A stretch of DNA of 64,000 nucleotides from Carboxylicivirga litoralis. GTDB taxonomy: Bacteria > Bacteroidota > Bacteroidia > Bacteroidales > Marinilabiliaceae. A program made the translations under genes and the position numbers. The notes under the pieces are model-generated. The model did no database searches. It was not told the DNA's origin and saw only the letters and a program-made list of their open reading frames with translations. Where the stretch lies: assembly GCF_025499605.1 (NCBI RefSeq), contig NZ_JAFMVC010000003.1, positions 124,001 to 188,000 of the forward strand, written 5' to 3'. Every line of letters begins with the position of its first letter. The first letter of the stretch is position 1. Positions 17,521 to 26,618 of this stretch are shown here, in pieces.

Positions 17521-17730
17521 TTATCCTTTCATCAAAGCAACTACAATCGCAAATAAGGCAGCACCTTCAATAAGGGCAGCAGCAATAATCATCGCCGTCT
17601 GAATTTTAGAACTAATTTCTGGCTGACGTCCCATTGCTTCCATGGCGCTCTGAGCAATTCGACCAATACCATATCCGGCTCCAATAATGATTAAGCCTAA
17701 TCCGATTGTGGTTAATGATAAACCTTCCAT
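17521..17730 (-). CDS. atpE: ATP synthase F0 c subunit (probable H+ type)
   Basis: The 69-residue hairpin has two membrane helices, the polar loop GRQPE and the ion-binding Glu in AALIEGAALF. Aligned on the RQPE loop, the position of the Na+-liganding Gln of Na+-type rings is Ile, and the residue after the binding Glu is Gly rather than Ser/Thr, so proton use is more likely than Na+. This is a residue-level inference, not a measurement. Confidence 0.95.
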   Translation of the reverse strand: MEGLSLTTIGLGLIIIGAGYGIGRIAQSAMEAMGRQPEISSKIQTAMIIAAALIEGAALFAIVVALMKG

Positions 17731-17754
17731 TGTATTACCTTTTATAAATTAATT

Positions 17755-18828
17755 TTAATGTTCCTCGTTATGCACTGCCATGCCTATAAATAAGGCAGAT
17801 AATAGTGTAAATATATAAGCTTGCAATACTGCAACTAGTAATTCCAACATAAACATCATTAGAGCCATCGGCACTGAAACGAAGCTGATATATGCACTTT
17901 TCATCACAAAAATGAGCGAGAACAGACTTAAAATGATGATGTGCCCTGCGGTGATGTTAGCTAATAAACGAATCATCAGGGCGAATGGTTTTGTGAATAA
18001 ACCAATAAACTCGATCACAGATAGTAGTATTCGTATTGGCACCGGTACACCTGGCATCCAGAAAATATGACCCCAATAACTTTTCGAGCCACTAAAGTTG
18101 GTGACCAAAAAGGTGATTAATGCTAATACCATTGTCAGCGATATATTACCGGTGAGATTACTTCCTCCCGGGAAGAATGGTATTAAGCCAATCAGGTTAT
18201 TTATCCAGATGAAAAAGAAGAGTGTTAGCAAAAATGGTAAAAACTTATCTGCTTTACCCTTTTCAATCTGGGCATAGGCAATGTCATCACGTACAAATAA
18301 AATTAGGGGCTCAACAAATGATTGTACACCTTTAGGAGCAGCTGGAGCTCCTTTGTATCGTTTTGCAGCTGTGGTAAATAACCAAATGATTAGAACAATA
18401 CTTAACCACATAGATGCCACATTACGTGTAATGGATAAGTCGATTGGTTTTTCGTTTAGTATTTCGTGGTGCTCATCGTATTTGATACTTCCTGCTGCAT
18501 CGGTTTTGTATATCTTACCGTGATACAATTTATAATACGACTGTCCTTTTTGTACTACTTCTTCGCCATGATGAAAAGCAGATGACATAAAAACATGTAG
18601 GCCATCGTCGATTAAAATAACAGGAAGAGGTAATGTAATGTGCCTTTCTTCTCCATCGCTTTTATACGAAATAACGTGCCATTCATGTGCATCTGCAATG
18701 TGATGCATAATCATCTCCATTGGGTCAAACTCATTTTCAGAACTTTGGCCAGCTGTGTTGGCGGCAAAGGTGGTTTGAGTAAAGGCCCAAAAGCCTATTA
18801 ATACAATAATGAGTCGAATATTCTGCAT
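17755..18828 (-). CDS. atpB: ATP synthase F0 a subunit with N-terminal exported extension
   Basis: The proton channel subunit. The stator Arg is in FALMIRLLANITAGHII. The first 130 residues are extra: a signal peptide (MQNIRLIIVLIGFWAFTQTTFA) and a His/Asp-rich periplasmic segment (HHIADAHEWH, HHGEEVVQKG). Such an N-terminal extension is known in Bacteroidota a subunits and explains the length of 357 residues against about 270 in other phyla. Five to six membrane helices follow. Confidence 0.93.
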   Translation of the reverse strand: MQNIRLIIVLIGFWAFTQTTFAANTAGQSSENEFDPMEMIMHHIADAHEWHVISYKSDGEERHITLPLPVILIDDGLHVFMSSAFHHGEEVVQKGQSYYKLYHGKIYKTDAAGSIKYDEHHEILNEKPIDLSITRNVASMWLSIVLIIWLFTTAAKRYKGAPAAPKGVQSFVEPLILFVRDDIAYAQIEKGKADKFLPFLLTLFFFIWINNLIGLIPFFPGGSNLTGNISLTMVLALITFLVTNFSGSKSYWGHIFWMPGVPVPIRILLSVIEFIGLFTKPFALMIRLLANITAGHIIILSLFSLIFVMKSAYISFVSVPMALMMFMLELLVAVLQAYIFTLLSALFIGMAVHNEEH

Positions 18829-18856
18829 CGAGTTATTGTGTGCTGTTTTACTTTTC

Positions 18857-19258
18857 TTATTTCATCAAACGAATCTTAATAGCTAAGTCTACGATTAGTA
18901 GTGCGAAATAGTTCATTAAAAACAATAGTATTTCTCTTTTGTTTTCGCCGGAAGTGGGATTTAGAAAAAGAAATAAATATCCAATAATAAAAATGAGCTT
19001 TAATAGTATTAAAATGAGGGATATAAAGCCGCTTTTTTCCGGGTGCCTTTTTTGAATGACAACGGATAGAAAATAAAAAAGAAGGTAAAGCCCGGTTAAA
19101 AAAATGAGTCCGGAACTTACCTTCTCAAATGATATCTGTAGCCATTTGCGGCACATCCATGAAGCACTTCCTAAGAAAAGAGCAACAATTATGTATGCAA
19201 ATGATGAACGTATTGTTGTGATTTCGGTATTACTTTTTGGCATCTGTGTTGCCTGCAA
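18857..19258 (-). CDS. Four-helix membrane protein in the AtpI position
   Basis: The 133-residue protein has four hydrophobic segments (SFAYIIVALFLGSA, GLIFLTGLYLLFYFLSVVI, FISLILILLKLIFIIGYLFLFL, LLFLMNYFALLIVDLAI). Position and topology match AtpI/UncI-like assembly proteins found before atpB, though sequence similarity to AtpI is not evident. The ORF begins inside the end of the bactofilin gene (29-bp overlap, or 11 bp from Met7 at 19240), so translation is probably coupled. Confidence 0.65.
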   Translation of the reverse strand: MQATQMPKSNTEITTIRSSFAYIIVALFLGSASWMCRKWLQISFEKVSSGLIFLTGLYLLFYFLSVVIQKRHPEKSGFISLILILLKLIFIIGYLFLFLNPTSGENKREILLFLMNYFALLIVDLAIKIRLMK

Positions 19259-19613
19259 CTGTCGGCGTTACTTTATCATCCATTTTGCAAGTTCCTGTAA
19301 ATATGGCACCTGGTTCAATAGATAATTTGCTTGTTTTAACATCGCCATGCAACTTGCTCGAGGCTTTTAATGATAGAAGTTCTGTTACGTTTAATTTGCC
19401 ATCAAAATTACCGTAAATGTCACAATTGGTACATTTTACTTCGCCAGTAACCTGGCCGTTTTGCCCAATAAGAACTTTACCTTTTGATACTATATTACCT
19501 TCAATGGAACCATCTATTTTAATGTCGCCATTGGTTTCAATGTCCCCTTTGATTTTAGTACCCGGACCAATCATGTTGGGTAACTTATTTTCAGGTTCGA
19601 AGTTTTTAGCCAT
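19230..19613 (-). CDS. Bactofilin (polymer-forming cytoskeletal protein)
   Basis: The start at 19613 (MAKNFEPENKLPNMIGPG) is preferred over an upstream ATG at 19652, which lies on top of the promoter. The core is a right-handed beta-helix of bactofilin type: GTKIKGDIETNGDIKIDGSIEGNIVSKGKVLIGQNGQVTGEVKCTNCDIYGNFDGKLNVTELLSLKASSKLHGDVKTSKLSIEPGAIFTGTC. Bactofilins polymerise without nucleotide and localise envelope enzymes. Its place at the head of the F0F1 genes recurs in some Bacteroidota. Length is 127 residues. Confidence 0.9.
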   Translation of the reverse strand: MAKNFEPENKLPNMIGPGTKIKGDIETNGDIKIDGSIEGNIVSKGKVLIGQNGQVTGEVKCTNCDIYGNFDGKLNVTELLSLKASSKLHGDVKTSKLSIEPGAIFTGTCKMDDKVTPTVAGNTDAKK

Positions 19614-19641
19614 TTTCGAATTGTTAGTTTTAAGAATAAAG

Positions 19642-19649
19642 CAAATATA
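19642..19649 (-). promoter_or_regulatory. -7 box TATATTTG driving bactofilin and the atp cluster
   Basis: The minus strand reads TATATTTG, an exact consensus match ending 28 bp before the bactofilin ATG at 19613. It is the only clear box upstream of the eight-gene minus-strand run down to atpG. Confidence 0.6.
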
Positions 19650-19766
19650 CAATAGTTCATTAGTTTTTAGGCAGAAGTAGGAAAGTAAATTTCAGAATAC
19701 ATGAGTAAATGTACTCTTCATTTTATTTCACTAAATGAAGATGGTGTTTGTGTAAGGTGCAGAGTG

Positions 19767-21587
19767 TTAGTTATTGACTAATACTTTGAGTTTTTGTAAT
19801 TGTCGTTCTTTATTAACTTGTCTTAACCCTCGCGCAGTAGAAGTAAAATAGGTATGGTCGGCAATGAAATCATGTTGTAATCGGTTCCATTCATCCAATG
19901 TCATTGTACCGTTGTGTTGGTTTAGCTCTTTAAATAAGTTGTCTGAAATAGAAATGAAATCAGCTCTTCCTAAATAGTCGAGGTCGGCGTCTTTAAGTAT
20001 TTTCTCCAAATAGTTTTTTGGGCGATGGCCAACGCGTGTCACGTTTATTAGTTCGATCACCTGGTCAATTTGATAATCGTGGTATTGGTAGGTTGGAAGT
20101 ACTTCTTTGGCAAAACGTATACTGTTATCTTCATGATTATGGTATTCGACAATAAAACCTATGTCGTGCAGAAGCGCTGCCGTTTTCAGAAGCAATAAAT
20201 CTTCAGAGCTGACTTTTTCTCCTCTGGCAATGATTTCTACTTGTGTTAATACGTCTTGTGTGTGGGCTTTGTTATGATAAAACATGCCATCTTCCAGCTC
20301 GGTTTCAAGTTTATTGAGGATGAATTCTTCCAGGTCGCCAAAGCGTATGTGCTGAAGTTTAATTTCAAATTTCTTATTGGGGAAAATGCCATTTTCGTCA
20401 GTTGCTAAGTCGGCTTTAATGCGCTTAACGAAGTACATGTCGGTTTCACCTTTGTATTTAATAGGCATTTTACCTCGGTAATCACAGTCAAAAAAGTCTT
20501 TAATTAGTTCGTAGGTGACGCCGGTTATATTTATCATACCAGCTGTGCCAGAACTCTCCATACGAGAAGCAATGTTAACTGTATCGCCCCAGATATCGAA
20601 TGAAACATTTTTGCGACCAATTTCTCCCGATATAACCGGTCCTGTATGAATGCCAATTCTTAATTCCCAAAAACCCAGTTCTCTATCTTGTTGCATTTTA
20701 CTGTCGTACATGAATTTTTGCATTTCCAATCCAGCCAGCACCACCTCTACCGGGTTGGTTCGGTTAATAGTAGGGATGCCGCCGGCGCACATATAGGCAT
20801 CGCCAATGGTTTTAATTTTTTCGATATTGTACTTTTCAACCACGCCATCAAAAAAGAAAAAGAAGCGATCCAGCTCATCAATAAGCGTCTCCGGGTTAAT
20901 GTGCTCAACAATTTTTGTAAAGCCTTGAATGTCGGCAAAAAGTACAGTTACCTTTTTGTATTTACGCGAGCGGATTCGGGCTTGTGCTTTAACGGTTTGT
21001 GCATTAACACCAATATTTTTTTCTTTTGCCTTTTGTTTTATTTTAAAGGCTTTTCTGAATTCCTCTTCAATATTATGGGTTATCTTTCTAATGCGCTGTT
21101 TAAAAAGAATGACGATGAGAACAAAAGCAACAAAACTAAGGATGACAATGCCTGCAATATAAAATAATGGGTGCGTCCAAATAGGTAAAACTATCTGTAT
21201 GCTTACTTCTTGAATTGTTCCATCTTGTAATTCTAGTAAAAATAGGTAAGTACCTTCCTTTAGGTTGAAGAAGGTCGCTGAATTACGGCTGCTCCAATTA
21301 CTCCATTCGTTTGAGTGGGGCACCAAGCGATATCTCGTTTCGCTTGAAGGTAAGCTATCGTTGTACCAATGAAACGCAAAGGACTTGTCATTTATCTTAA
21401 TGAAATTATTTTCAACATTTACTTGCTCATTTGTTGGTGTTTCGGCTATTATTTTAACGGATTCTTCTTGTGCGGATGCATTTTTTGCGAACAAAAATGA
21501 AAGGCATACGTATACAATCGCGAATAATAGGTTTTTTTTGAAAAGTAGTAAGTGTGATTCTGTTATGTTGATGGCTCCCTTCAGCAT
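19767..21587 (-). CDS. Membrane-anchored class III adenylyl cyclase fused to an HD domain
   Basis: The start at 21587 fits the promoter at 21625-21632; the ATG at 21617 would leave almost no leader. Order: signal/anchor (LLFAIVYVCLSFLFAKNASA), periplasmic Y_Y_Y-like beta domain (RYRLVPHSNEWSNWS), a membrane helix near residue 150, cyclase domain (about 205-390), HD domain (430-590). Cyclase metal Asp residues are in LFADIQGFT and TIGDAYM; the Lys in EKIKTIGDAYM and Asp in FDIWGDTVNIASRM are the adenine-specifying pair, so cAMP is predicted. The HD domain keeps its full set: His in FYHNKAHT, LLHDIGF and Asp in KDADLDYLG. The second domain may hydrolyse or sense a nucleotide. Confidence 0.85.
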   Translation of the reverse strand: MLKGAINITESHLLLFKKNLLFAIVYVCLSFLFAKNASAQEESVKIIAETPTNEQVNVENNFIKINDKSFAFHWYNDSLPSSETRYRLVPHSNEWSNWSSRNSATFFNLKEGTYLFLLELQDGTIQEVSIQIVLPIWTHPLFYIAGIVILSFVAFVLIVILFKQRIRKITHNIEEEFRKAFKIKQKAKEKNIGVNAQTVKAQARIRSRKYKKVTVLFADIQGFTKIVEHINPETLIDELDRFFFFFDGVVEKYNIEKIKTIGDAYMCAGGIPTINRTNPVEVVLAGLEMQKFMYDSKMQQDRELGFWELRIGIHTGPVISGEIGRKNVSFDIWGDTVNIASRMESSGTAGMINITGVTYELIKDFFDCDYRGKMPIKYKGETDMYFVKRIKADLATDENGIFPNKKFEIKLQHIRFGDLEEFILNKLETELEDGMFYHNKAHTQDVLTQVEIIARGEKVSSEDLLLLKTAALLHDIGFIVEYHNHEDNSIRFAKEVLPTYQYHDYQIDQVIELINVTRVGHRPKNYLEKILKDADLDYLGRADFISISDNLFKELNQHNGTMTLDEWNRLQHDFIADHTYFTSTARGLRQVNKERQLQKLKVLVNN

Positions 21588-21624
21588 AATTTTATAGGTA
21601 TCGATGCTTGCTTGCATTTAGAAT

Positions 21625-21632
21625 CAAAAGTA
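21625..21632 (-). promoter_or_regulatory. -7 box TACTTTTG for the cyclase-HD gene
   Basis: An exact TAnnTTTG match on the minus strand, 37 bp before the preferred ATG at 21587. It decides the start, because the ATG at 21617 lies only 8 bp from the box. Confidence 0.5.
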
Positions 21633-21675
21633 CTATATTTATTCCGTTAATAAAGAACATTCAGGAGAGCTTTTT

Positions 21676-22509
21676 ATGGACACATCAAAGAACACAATTC
21701 TGGTTCCTTACGATTTTACCGAGGTAGCGAACAACGCTGTTCAGCACGCTATTAAAGTCGGTGGTGAGCTGGATGCAAACATTCATCTGTTGCACATAGC
21801 AAAAAAAGAAGAACAAATAGCTGAACTGGAGGAGCAAATAACTAAAGAAGCTGCAGCAATTAAAGAGAAGTGGGGAGTTTTGCCTTCAACATCGGTTAAA
21901 GAAGGTACTATTTTCAAGACCATTAACTCGGTCGTTGAAGAGTTGGAGTGTTTGTTGGTGGTGATGGGAACGCATGGTATGAAAGGCTTGCAAAAGCTGA
22001 CAGGCAGTTGGGCTTTAAAAGTAATTGTTGGATCCAAAGTCCCTTATTTGGTTGTTCAATCGGCACCTAAGCGTGAGGATTATCAAAAAATTGTCTTTCC
22101 AATTGACTACAAATCCGAGAATAAAGAGAAGTTAAAGTGGATACAGTTTATGTATCAATTTTCGAAGCCTAAGGTATATATCTATGCTTCAGCAACTAAA
22201 GAAGGCATTATTGATAGTCGAACAAAGGCCAATGTAGTGTTTTCGAAGAAATACCTTGAAGAAAAAGGGGTAGATTATGAATTAGTGCTTTCAGAAGGTG
22301 ATGCTTCATTTTCACAAGAAACAATTCAATTCTCAGAGAAGATTGATGCCGATCTTGTTTTGGTGATGACCACACGGGATATTGCATTCCACGATTATGT
22401 ATTGGGTGCTTACGAGCAATATATTATTGCCAATAGTGCCAAAATGCCTGTTCTGGTTATTAATCCACGAACCGATTTGATGAAGTATGGTTACGGTGGC
22501 TTTAGTTAA
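21676..22509 (+). CDS. Universal stress protein with two UspA domains
   Basis: The first UspA domain (residues 1-130) has NTILVPYDFTEVANNAVQHAIKVG and VVMGTHGMKGLQKLTGSWALKVIVGSKVPYLVVQ, close to the ATP-binding G-2x-G-9x-GS pattern. The second (about 135-265) is degenerate (KIVFPIDYKSENKEKLKW, DLVLVMTTRDIAFHDYVLGAYEQYIIANSAKMPVLVINP). Tandem Usp proteins of about 280 residues are common in Bacteroidota. It is transcribed divergently from the cyclase gene across a 90-bp gap. Confidence 0.88.
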   Translation: MDTSKNTILVPYDFTEVANNAVQHAIKVGGELDANIHLLHIAKKEEQIAELEEQITKEAAAIKEKWGVLPSTSVKEGTIFKTINSVVEELECLLVVMGTHGMKGLQKLTGSWALKVIVGSKVPYLVVQSAPKREDYQKIVFPIDYKSENKEKLKWIQFMYQFSKPKVYIYASATKEGIIDSRTKANVVFSKKYLEEKGVDYELVLSEGDASFSQETIQFSEKIDADLVLVMTTRDIAFHDYVLGAYEQYIIANSAKMPVLVINPRTDLMKYGYGGFS

Positions 22510-22536
22510 TGTATGATTTTTAAACTCATAATATTT

Positions 22537-22562
22537 AAAAGACGATCAAATGATCGTCTTTT
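22537..22562 (+). terminator. Rho-independent terminator after the universal stress gene
   Basis: The stem AAAAGACGATCA / TGATCGTCTTTT has a 2-base loop and runs into a T7 tract. It is strong and correctly placed 28 bp after the stop. Confidence 0.85.
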
Positions 22563-22597
22563 TTTGTTTTCAATGTTTTTTACGCGCACAATTAAAA

Positions 22598-22605
22598 TAC
22601 TTTTG
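22598..22605 (+). promoter_or_regulatory. -7 box TACTTTTG upstream of rdgB
   Basis: An exact TAnnTTTG match, 47 bp before the rdgB ATG and just after the preceding terminator, so it probably drives rdgB-porZ. Confidence 0.55.
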
Positions 22606-22652
22606 TAGATAGCTCGTTAAAGTAAAAGATAACAAAATCAAAGTATTCACAC

Positions 22653-23234
22653 ATGAAATTGGTTTTTGCAACAAACAATTTGCACAAGTTAGAAGAGATT
22701 CAGGCTTTGCTCGGTAATCAAATAAAAGTTTTAAGTCTTAAGAATATCAATTGTAATGAAGAGATTCCTGAAACCGGAACAACACTTGAAGCTAATGCCT
22801 TGCAGAAATCAGATTACGTTTATTCGAGGTATAAAATCAATTGTTTTGCCGACGATACAGGCCTTGAAGTTGATGCTTTGAATGGTGAACCTGGTGTTTA
22901 TTCGGCACGATATGCCGGAGATGACAAGGATGCTGAGGCTAATATGCAAAAAGTACTTCAAAAGCTTGATGGGGTCGAAGATCGCAAAGCTCGATTTAGA
23001 ACGGTTATTTCTTTAATTATGGATGGCAAAGAGTTTCAGTTTGAGGGACGTGTTGAAGGAGAAATCTTGAAAGAAAAATCAGGAAGTGAGGGATTTGGTT
23101 ATGACCCTATTTTTAAACCTGAAGGTTTTGATGTTTCGTTTGCTGAGATGGAGTTAACGCAAAAGAACAAAATTAGCCATCGCGGAAGAGCTGTTGTTAA
23201 ATTGATTGAGTTTTTAAAAAAGGAGTATGCTTAA
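22653..23234 (+). CDS. rdgB: Non-canonical purine NTP pyrophosphatase (ITPase/HAM1)
   Basis: This enzyme hydrolyses ITP, XTP and dITP to monophosphates and keeps deaminated purines out of nucleic acids. The N-terminus [15 protein letters not shown], the [25 protein letters not shown] signature with its catalytic Asp pair, and GFGYDPIF followed by [11 protein letters not shown] near the C-terminus are all intact. Length is 193 residues, the family norm. Its end overlaps the start of porZ by 8 bp, so the two genes are translationally coupled. Confidence 0.95.
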   Translation: MKLVFATNNLHKLEEIQALLGNQIKVLSLKNINCNEEIPETGTTLEANALQKSDYVYSRYKINCFADDTGLEVDALNGEPGVYSARYAGDDKDAEANMQKVLQKLDGVEDRKARFRTVISLIMDGKEFQFEGRVEGEILKEKSGSEGFGYDPIFKPEGFDVSFAEMELTQKNKISHRGRAVVKLIEFLKKEYA

Positions 23235-25581
23235 GTCGACTTTATCTATTCTGTTTTGTTTTGTATTAATTATTAATGTATCTGCTCAGGATTCAAGGTG
23301 GCGCGATCACTTTTCGTATCGAAATGCAATGAATGTTGCAGAAAGTGACTCATATGTCGCCGCATCGGGCGAAATGGGCTTGATGCTGTTTAATAAGCTA
23401 AACAAAGAAATAGCAACATTTAGCAGAGTTAATGGTTTGAGTGATGTTGATATTACAGCGTTGCAATCTTTTAATAATGATGCATTTATTATTGGTTATG
23501 CTAACGGTAATATTGATGTTGTGTCCGAAGGTGGGGTTTATAATATACCTGATTTTAAGCTCAAGCAAATTCAAGGCTCCAAACAAATTAATCATTTCTA
23601 CCGTTCAGAAGATAAGCTATACTGTAGTACTGATTATGCTTTATTGGTAATCGATATAGAAAAGAAAGAAATAAGTGACACCTATTTCCTGGGTTACAAT
23701 GCCGAAAGCCTAAAAATATATGAAACCGTCATTCTTGGAGAATACATTTATGCTGCAACTGAACGAGGATTGTTGCGTTCTGAATTATCAAATCCTCTAA
23801 TTGTATATGATAAAGCATGGACGCTGGTGTCAGATACTACACTCGATCATGTTGCGGTTAATGTACATAATGGACAAGTGGTATCAGTGGTTAAAAAGAC
23901 AAATACCTATGATGTTTTTTATGGCCAACCGGAACAGTGGAGTAATTTAAAAACAGGTATCAACTGGTTTGAAAGTCTGGATGTTTTTGGTGGTAAAATG
24001 GTTCTATCCTACCAGTTACAAGTTGAGTTGTTTGATGAACTTTTTGTTAGAGATGAATTGATAGACAAATATTCTTTTGATGAACAATTAGCTGCTCAGG
24101 ATGCTATTTATTCCGGTTTTGAAGATGCTGTATTTATCGCTGATAAAAACTTTGGGCTGGTAAAGGTAGGAAATGCCTCTGAGGATCTTAATTATGTGGC
24201 TAATGGTCCATACTCCAATAATTGCTTTGATTTGCATGCCACGAGTACTGGGGTTTATTCTACAGCAGGGGGGATAACTGCGACATATAATAACCTGAAT
24301 AAAACAATTGAGTATTCTTATTTTGATTATAAAGAGTGGGGCAACTATATAAGTGGCACTAAGGCCAGTTCATCAACAAGTCGAGATTTGCTACGGATAT
24401 GTTCGAGTCAAACAAGTGATACTGTCTATATGTGTTCTTGGGGAGGAGGAATATATGAAATTGAAGGAACCAAATCTATTAAACATTACGATGAAACAAA
24501 TAGTGCATTAGAAGATATCTACCCTGATTCAAGAAAATATGTCAGGGTAGGAGGTATTGCAAGTGATAGTGAAGGAAATATCTGGATGTCTAATGGATAT
24601 GCTGAAAAAGGTATGGTGGTAAAAACCGGAAGTAGCTGGAATCAATTAGATTATGAAGTGATGAATTATCTTCATAGCACTGGACAAATATTAATTACTA
24701 AGAATGATGAAATTTGGATTCCTGCTCCAATGTCGTGGCTCGAAGACCGACAAGGAATTATAGTCATCGATACTAATGGAACATTATTAGATAATTCAGA
24801 TGATCAATATAAATGTGGATTAAGCTCTAGTGATGATCCACTATACAAAGGTCAACTACAACTCTGGGATGAAAATAGAAATGTAATAACCAAGGTTGTA
24901 CTTAGTATGGCTGAGGATAAAAACGGCTATATATGGCTAGGGACCGATAAAGGTGTGTTGGTTTACTATCGCCCATGGGCCATTTTTTCTGAAGACTATC
25001 CGGTTGCGAGCCGAATTAAAGTTCCGCGCAATGATGGGAGTAATCTGGCCGATTATCTGTTGGAAGATGAACGTGTATCCTGCATTGCTGTTGATGGAGC
25101 CAATAGAAAATGGATTGGAACCGAAAATTCAGGATTGTATCTTGTTTCAGAAGATGGATTGAAGACCTATCATACTTTCAACACCAATAATAGCCCCTTA
25201 CCATCCAATTCAATAACCAGTATAGCCATATTGCCTGTTACTGGAGAAGTGTTTATTGGAACAGCAAAGGGGATAGTCTCCTATAAAGCTAAAGCAATTG
25301 AAGGGGAAGGTTCTTTTAATAAGGTGTATGCTTACCCCAATCCAGTTCGAAATGATTTTATTGGAGAAATTACAATAACAGGCCTTATGGAGAATAGTAT
25401 TGTGAAAATAACATCCATAAGTGGGAAATTGGTTCATGAAACTACTTCATTAGGAGGTAAGGCCTACTGGGATGGAACGAATTTTAAAGGTGAAAAAGTA
25501 AAAACGGGTGTGTATCTTGTCTATGCTAGTGGAGAAGACGCTGCTCAGTCAGCAGTGGCAAAAATATTGATTGTTAGATAA
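23227..25581 (+). CDS. porZ: PorZ-like two-propeller surface protein with type IX sorting domain
   Basis: A signal peptide (ending NVSAQ) is followed by an N-terminal beta-propeller that opens with the PorZ-typical [16 protein letters not shown] and [24 protein letters not shown] second, two-component-regulator-type propeller (residues about 380-690, repeats such as [17 protein letters not shown] and [18 protein letters not shown]) follows, and then a T9SS C-terminal domain (VYAYPNPV to the C-terminus, with GVYLVYASG). In Porphyromonas gingivalis PorZ belongs to the T9SS attachment complex at the cell surface and binds A-LPS. A length of 784 residues agrees. Coupling to rdgB is positional only. 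Confidence 0.85.
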   Translation: MLKSTLSILFCFVLIINVSAQDSRWRDHFSYRNAMNVAESDSYVAASGEMGLMLFNKLNKEIATFSRVNGLSDVDITALQSFNNDAFIIGYANGNIDVVSEGGVYNIPDFKLKQIQGSKQINHFYRSEDKLYCSTDYALLVIDIEKKEISDTYFLGYNAESLKIYETVILGEYIYAATERGLLRSELSNPLIVYDKAWTLVSDTTLDHVAVNVHNGQVVSVVKKTNTYDVFYGQPEQWSNLKTGINWFESLDVFGGKMVLSYQLQVELFDELFVRDELIDKYSFDEQLAAQDAIYSGFEDAVFIADKNFGLVKVGNASEDLNYVANGPYSNNCFDLHATSTGVYSTAGGITATYNNLNKTIEYSYFDYKEWGNYISGTKASSSTSRDLLRICSSQTSDTVYMCSWGGGIYEIEGTKSIKHYDETNSALEDIYPDSRKYVRVGGIASDSEGNIWMSNGYAEKGMVVKTGSSWNQLDYEVMNYLHSTGQILITKNDEIWIPAPMSWLEDRQGIIVIDTNGTLLDNSDDQYKCGLSSSDDPLYKGQLQLWDENRNVITKVVLSMAEDKNGYIWLGTDKGVLVYYRPWAIFSEDYPVASRIKVPRNDGSNLADYLLEDERVSCIAVDGANRKWIGTENSGLYLVSEDGLKTYHTFNTNNSPLPSNSITSIAILPVTGEVFIGTAKGIVSYKAKAIEGEGSFNKVYAYPNPVRNDFIGEITITGLMENSIVKITSISGKLVHETTSLGGKAYWDGTNFKGEKVKTGVYLVYASGEDAAQSAVAKILIVR

Positions 25582-25585
25582 GTGT

Positions 25586-26461
25586 TTAAGTTCTGTCTCC
25601 TGATAACAAACCTAAAGGTTTTATTTTACTGCTTAAGTAAAAAAGTATTCCTACAAAGAATATGCTTAAAAATACTTGTGCAAAAACATTCATTATAGGG
25701 TTGGTTATAAAAAGTACTAATACCGGATATGAAAAAACCATTATTGGCGAATGGTATAAATGAAGAAGATAGGTGAAGCCACCAGTTTTCGGGAGCTGGA
25801 ACTTTGTTTTGATTAATAGTGCGAATACTAAAGCAGAAAGAGGATATTTAATTGGTAAGATGTCTATCATGAATGAAAAGATGTTTAATCCAATTAGGCC
25901 TATGATGATCCACTTATTGTGGTGTTTTAGCGTAGCAAATATACTCCCCATAAAAAACATGATAACAATATCAATCCTAATAAATATTTTCCCAAAATAA
26001 GCTAATGGGAGAAGGATGATTAACATTTTTACATTCTTTTTAAATAGTAACTCTAGGAGAACGAAAAGAATAAATAAATCTCTTATAAAATAAGTAGGAG
26101 GGTTAATAGGTGGTGAATTGAGTGCTAGTAGGCCTTCTGTAAATAAAGTGTAATCATATGTTAGTCTATTTAGATAGTTGTACCCCAGGCTATTGGCTAG
26201 TAATACAGGTAATAATACTAATAAATTCGCGATGAAATATGGAACAATTAAGCTCGCAACTTTTGAGTTGAAAATGTTTTTCTTGAATCGGGTTTTTTCC
26301 CAGAAAAGAAATCCTGAGATAATAGATAATAAAGGAGTACCATATGTAGGTAATGTTTCGAAAATGAAACAAAAAGGTCCTGTTTCAATATTGTGTCGAG
26401 TATGAGTGAAGGTGATTAAAATAACTGCAATTACCCTCATTAATTCTATACTTCCCTTCAT
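25586..26461 (-). CDS. Integral-membrane acyltransferase, family 3 (OafA-like)
   Basis: The start at 26461 (MKGSIELMRVIAVILITFTHTRHN) gives the family N-terminus with the catalytic His in ITFTHTRHN; the ORF extends to 26566 but would then run through the promoter palindrome. About ten membrane helices, such as SKVASLIVPYFIANLLVLLPVLLA, follow. Family members O-acylate surface sugars. The DNA is visibly more AT-rich than its neighbours, with many AAA/TTA codons, which suggests later acquisition. It converges on porZ with a 4-bp gap. Confidence 0.75.
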   Translation of the reverse strand: MKGSIELMRVIAVILITFTHTRHNIETGPFCFIFETLPTYGTPLLSIISGFLFWEKTRFKKNIFNSKVASLIVPYFIANLLVLLPVLLANSLGYNYLNRLTYDYTLFTEGLLALNSPPINPPTYFIRDLFILFVLLELLFKKNVKMLIILLPLAYFGKIFIRIDIVIMFFMGSIFATLKHHNKWIIIGLIGLNIFSFMIDILPIKYPLSALVFALLIKTKFQLPKTGGFTYLLHLYHSPIMVFSYPVLVLFITNPIMNVFAQVFLSIFFVGILFYLSSKIKPLGLLSGDRT

Positions 26462-26545
26462 AATACGAATATGATTAATGCGACAAACATAGATAAAAAC
26501 TAAAAGTCGTCTAAATTCACTTACTAATATTTGCCCGTTTAATGA

Positions 26546-26563
26546 TACAAAACTAGTTTTGTA
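26546..26563. promoter_or_regulatory. 18-bp perfect palindrome carrying divergent -7 boxes
   Basis: TACAAAACTAGTTTTGTA is self-complementary over 18 bp. It includes TAGTTTTG (a TAnnTTTG box) on both strands: plus at 26554-26561 and minus at 26548-26555. It lies between the divergent acyltransferase and 916-residue-protein genes, so one protein bound here could control both. Confidence 0.5.
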
Positions 26564-26618
26564 CAACGGTATTATCCTTACATTGCATTAGTTTTTTTAA
26601 CCTATCTAACGTATTGAT

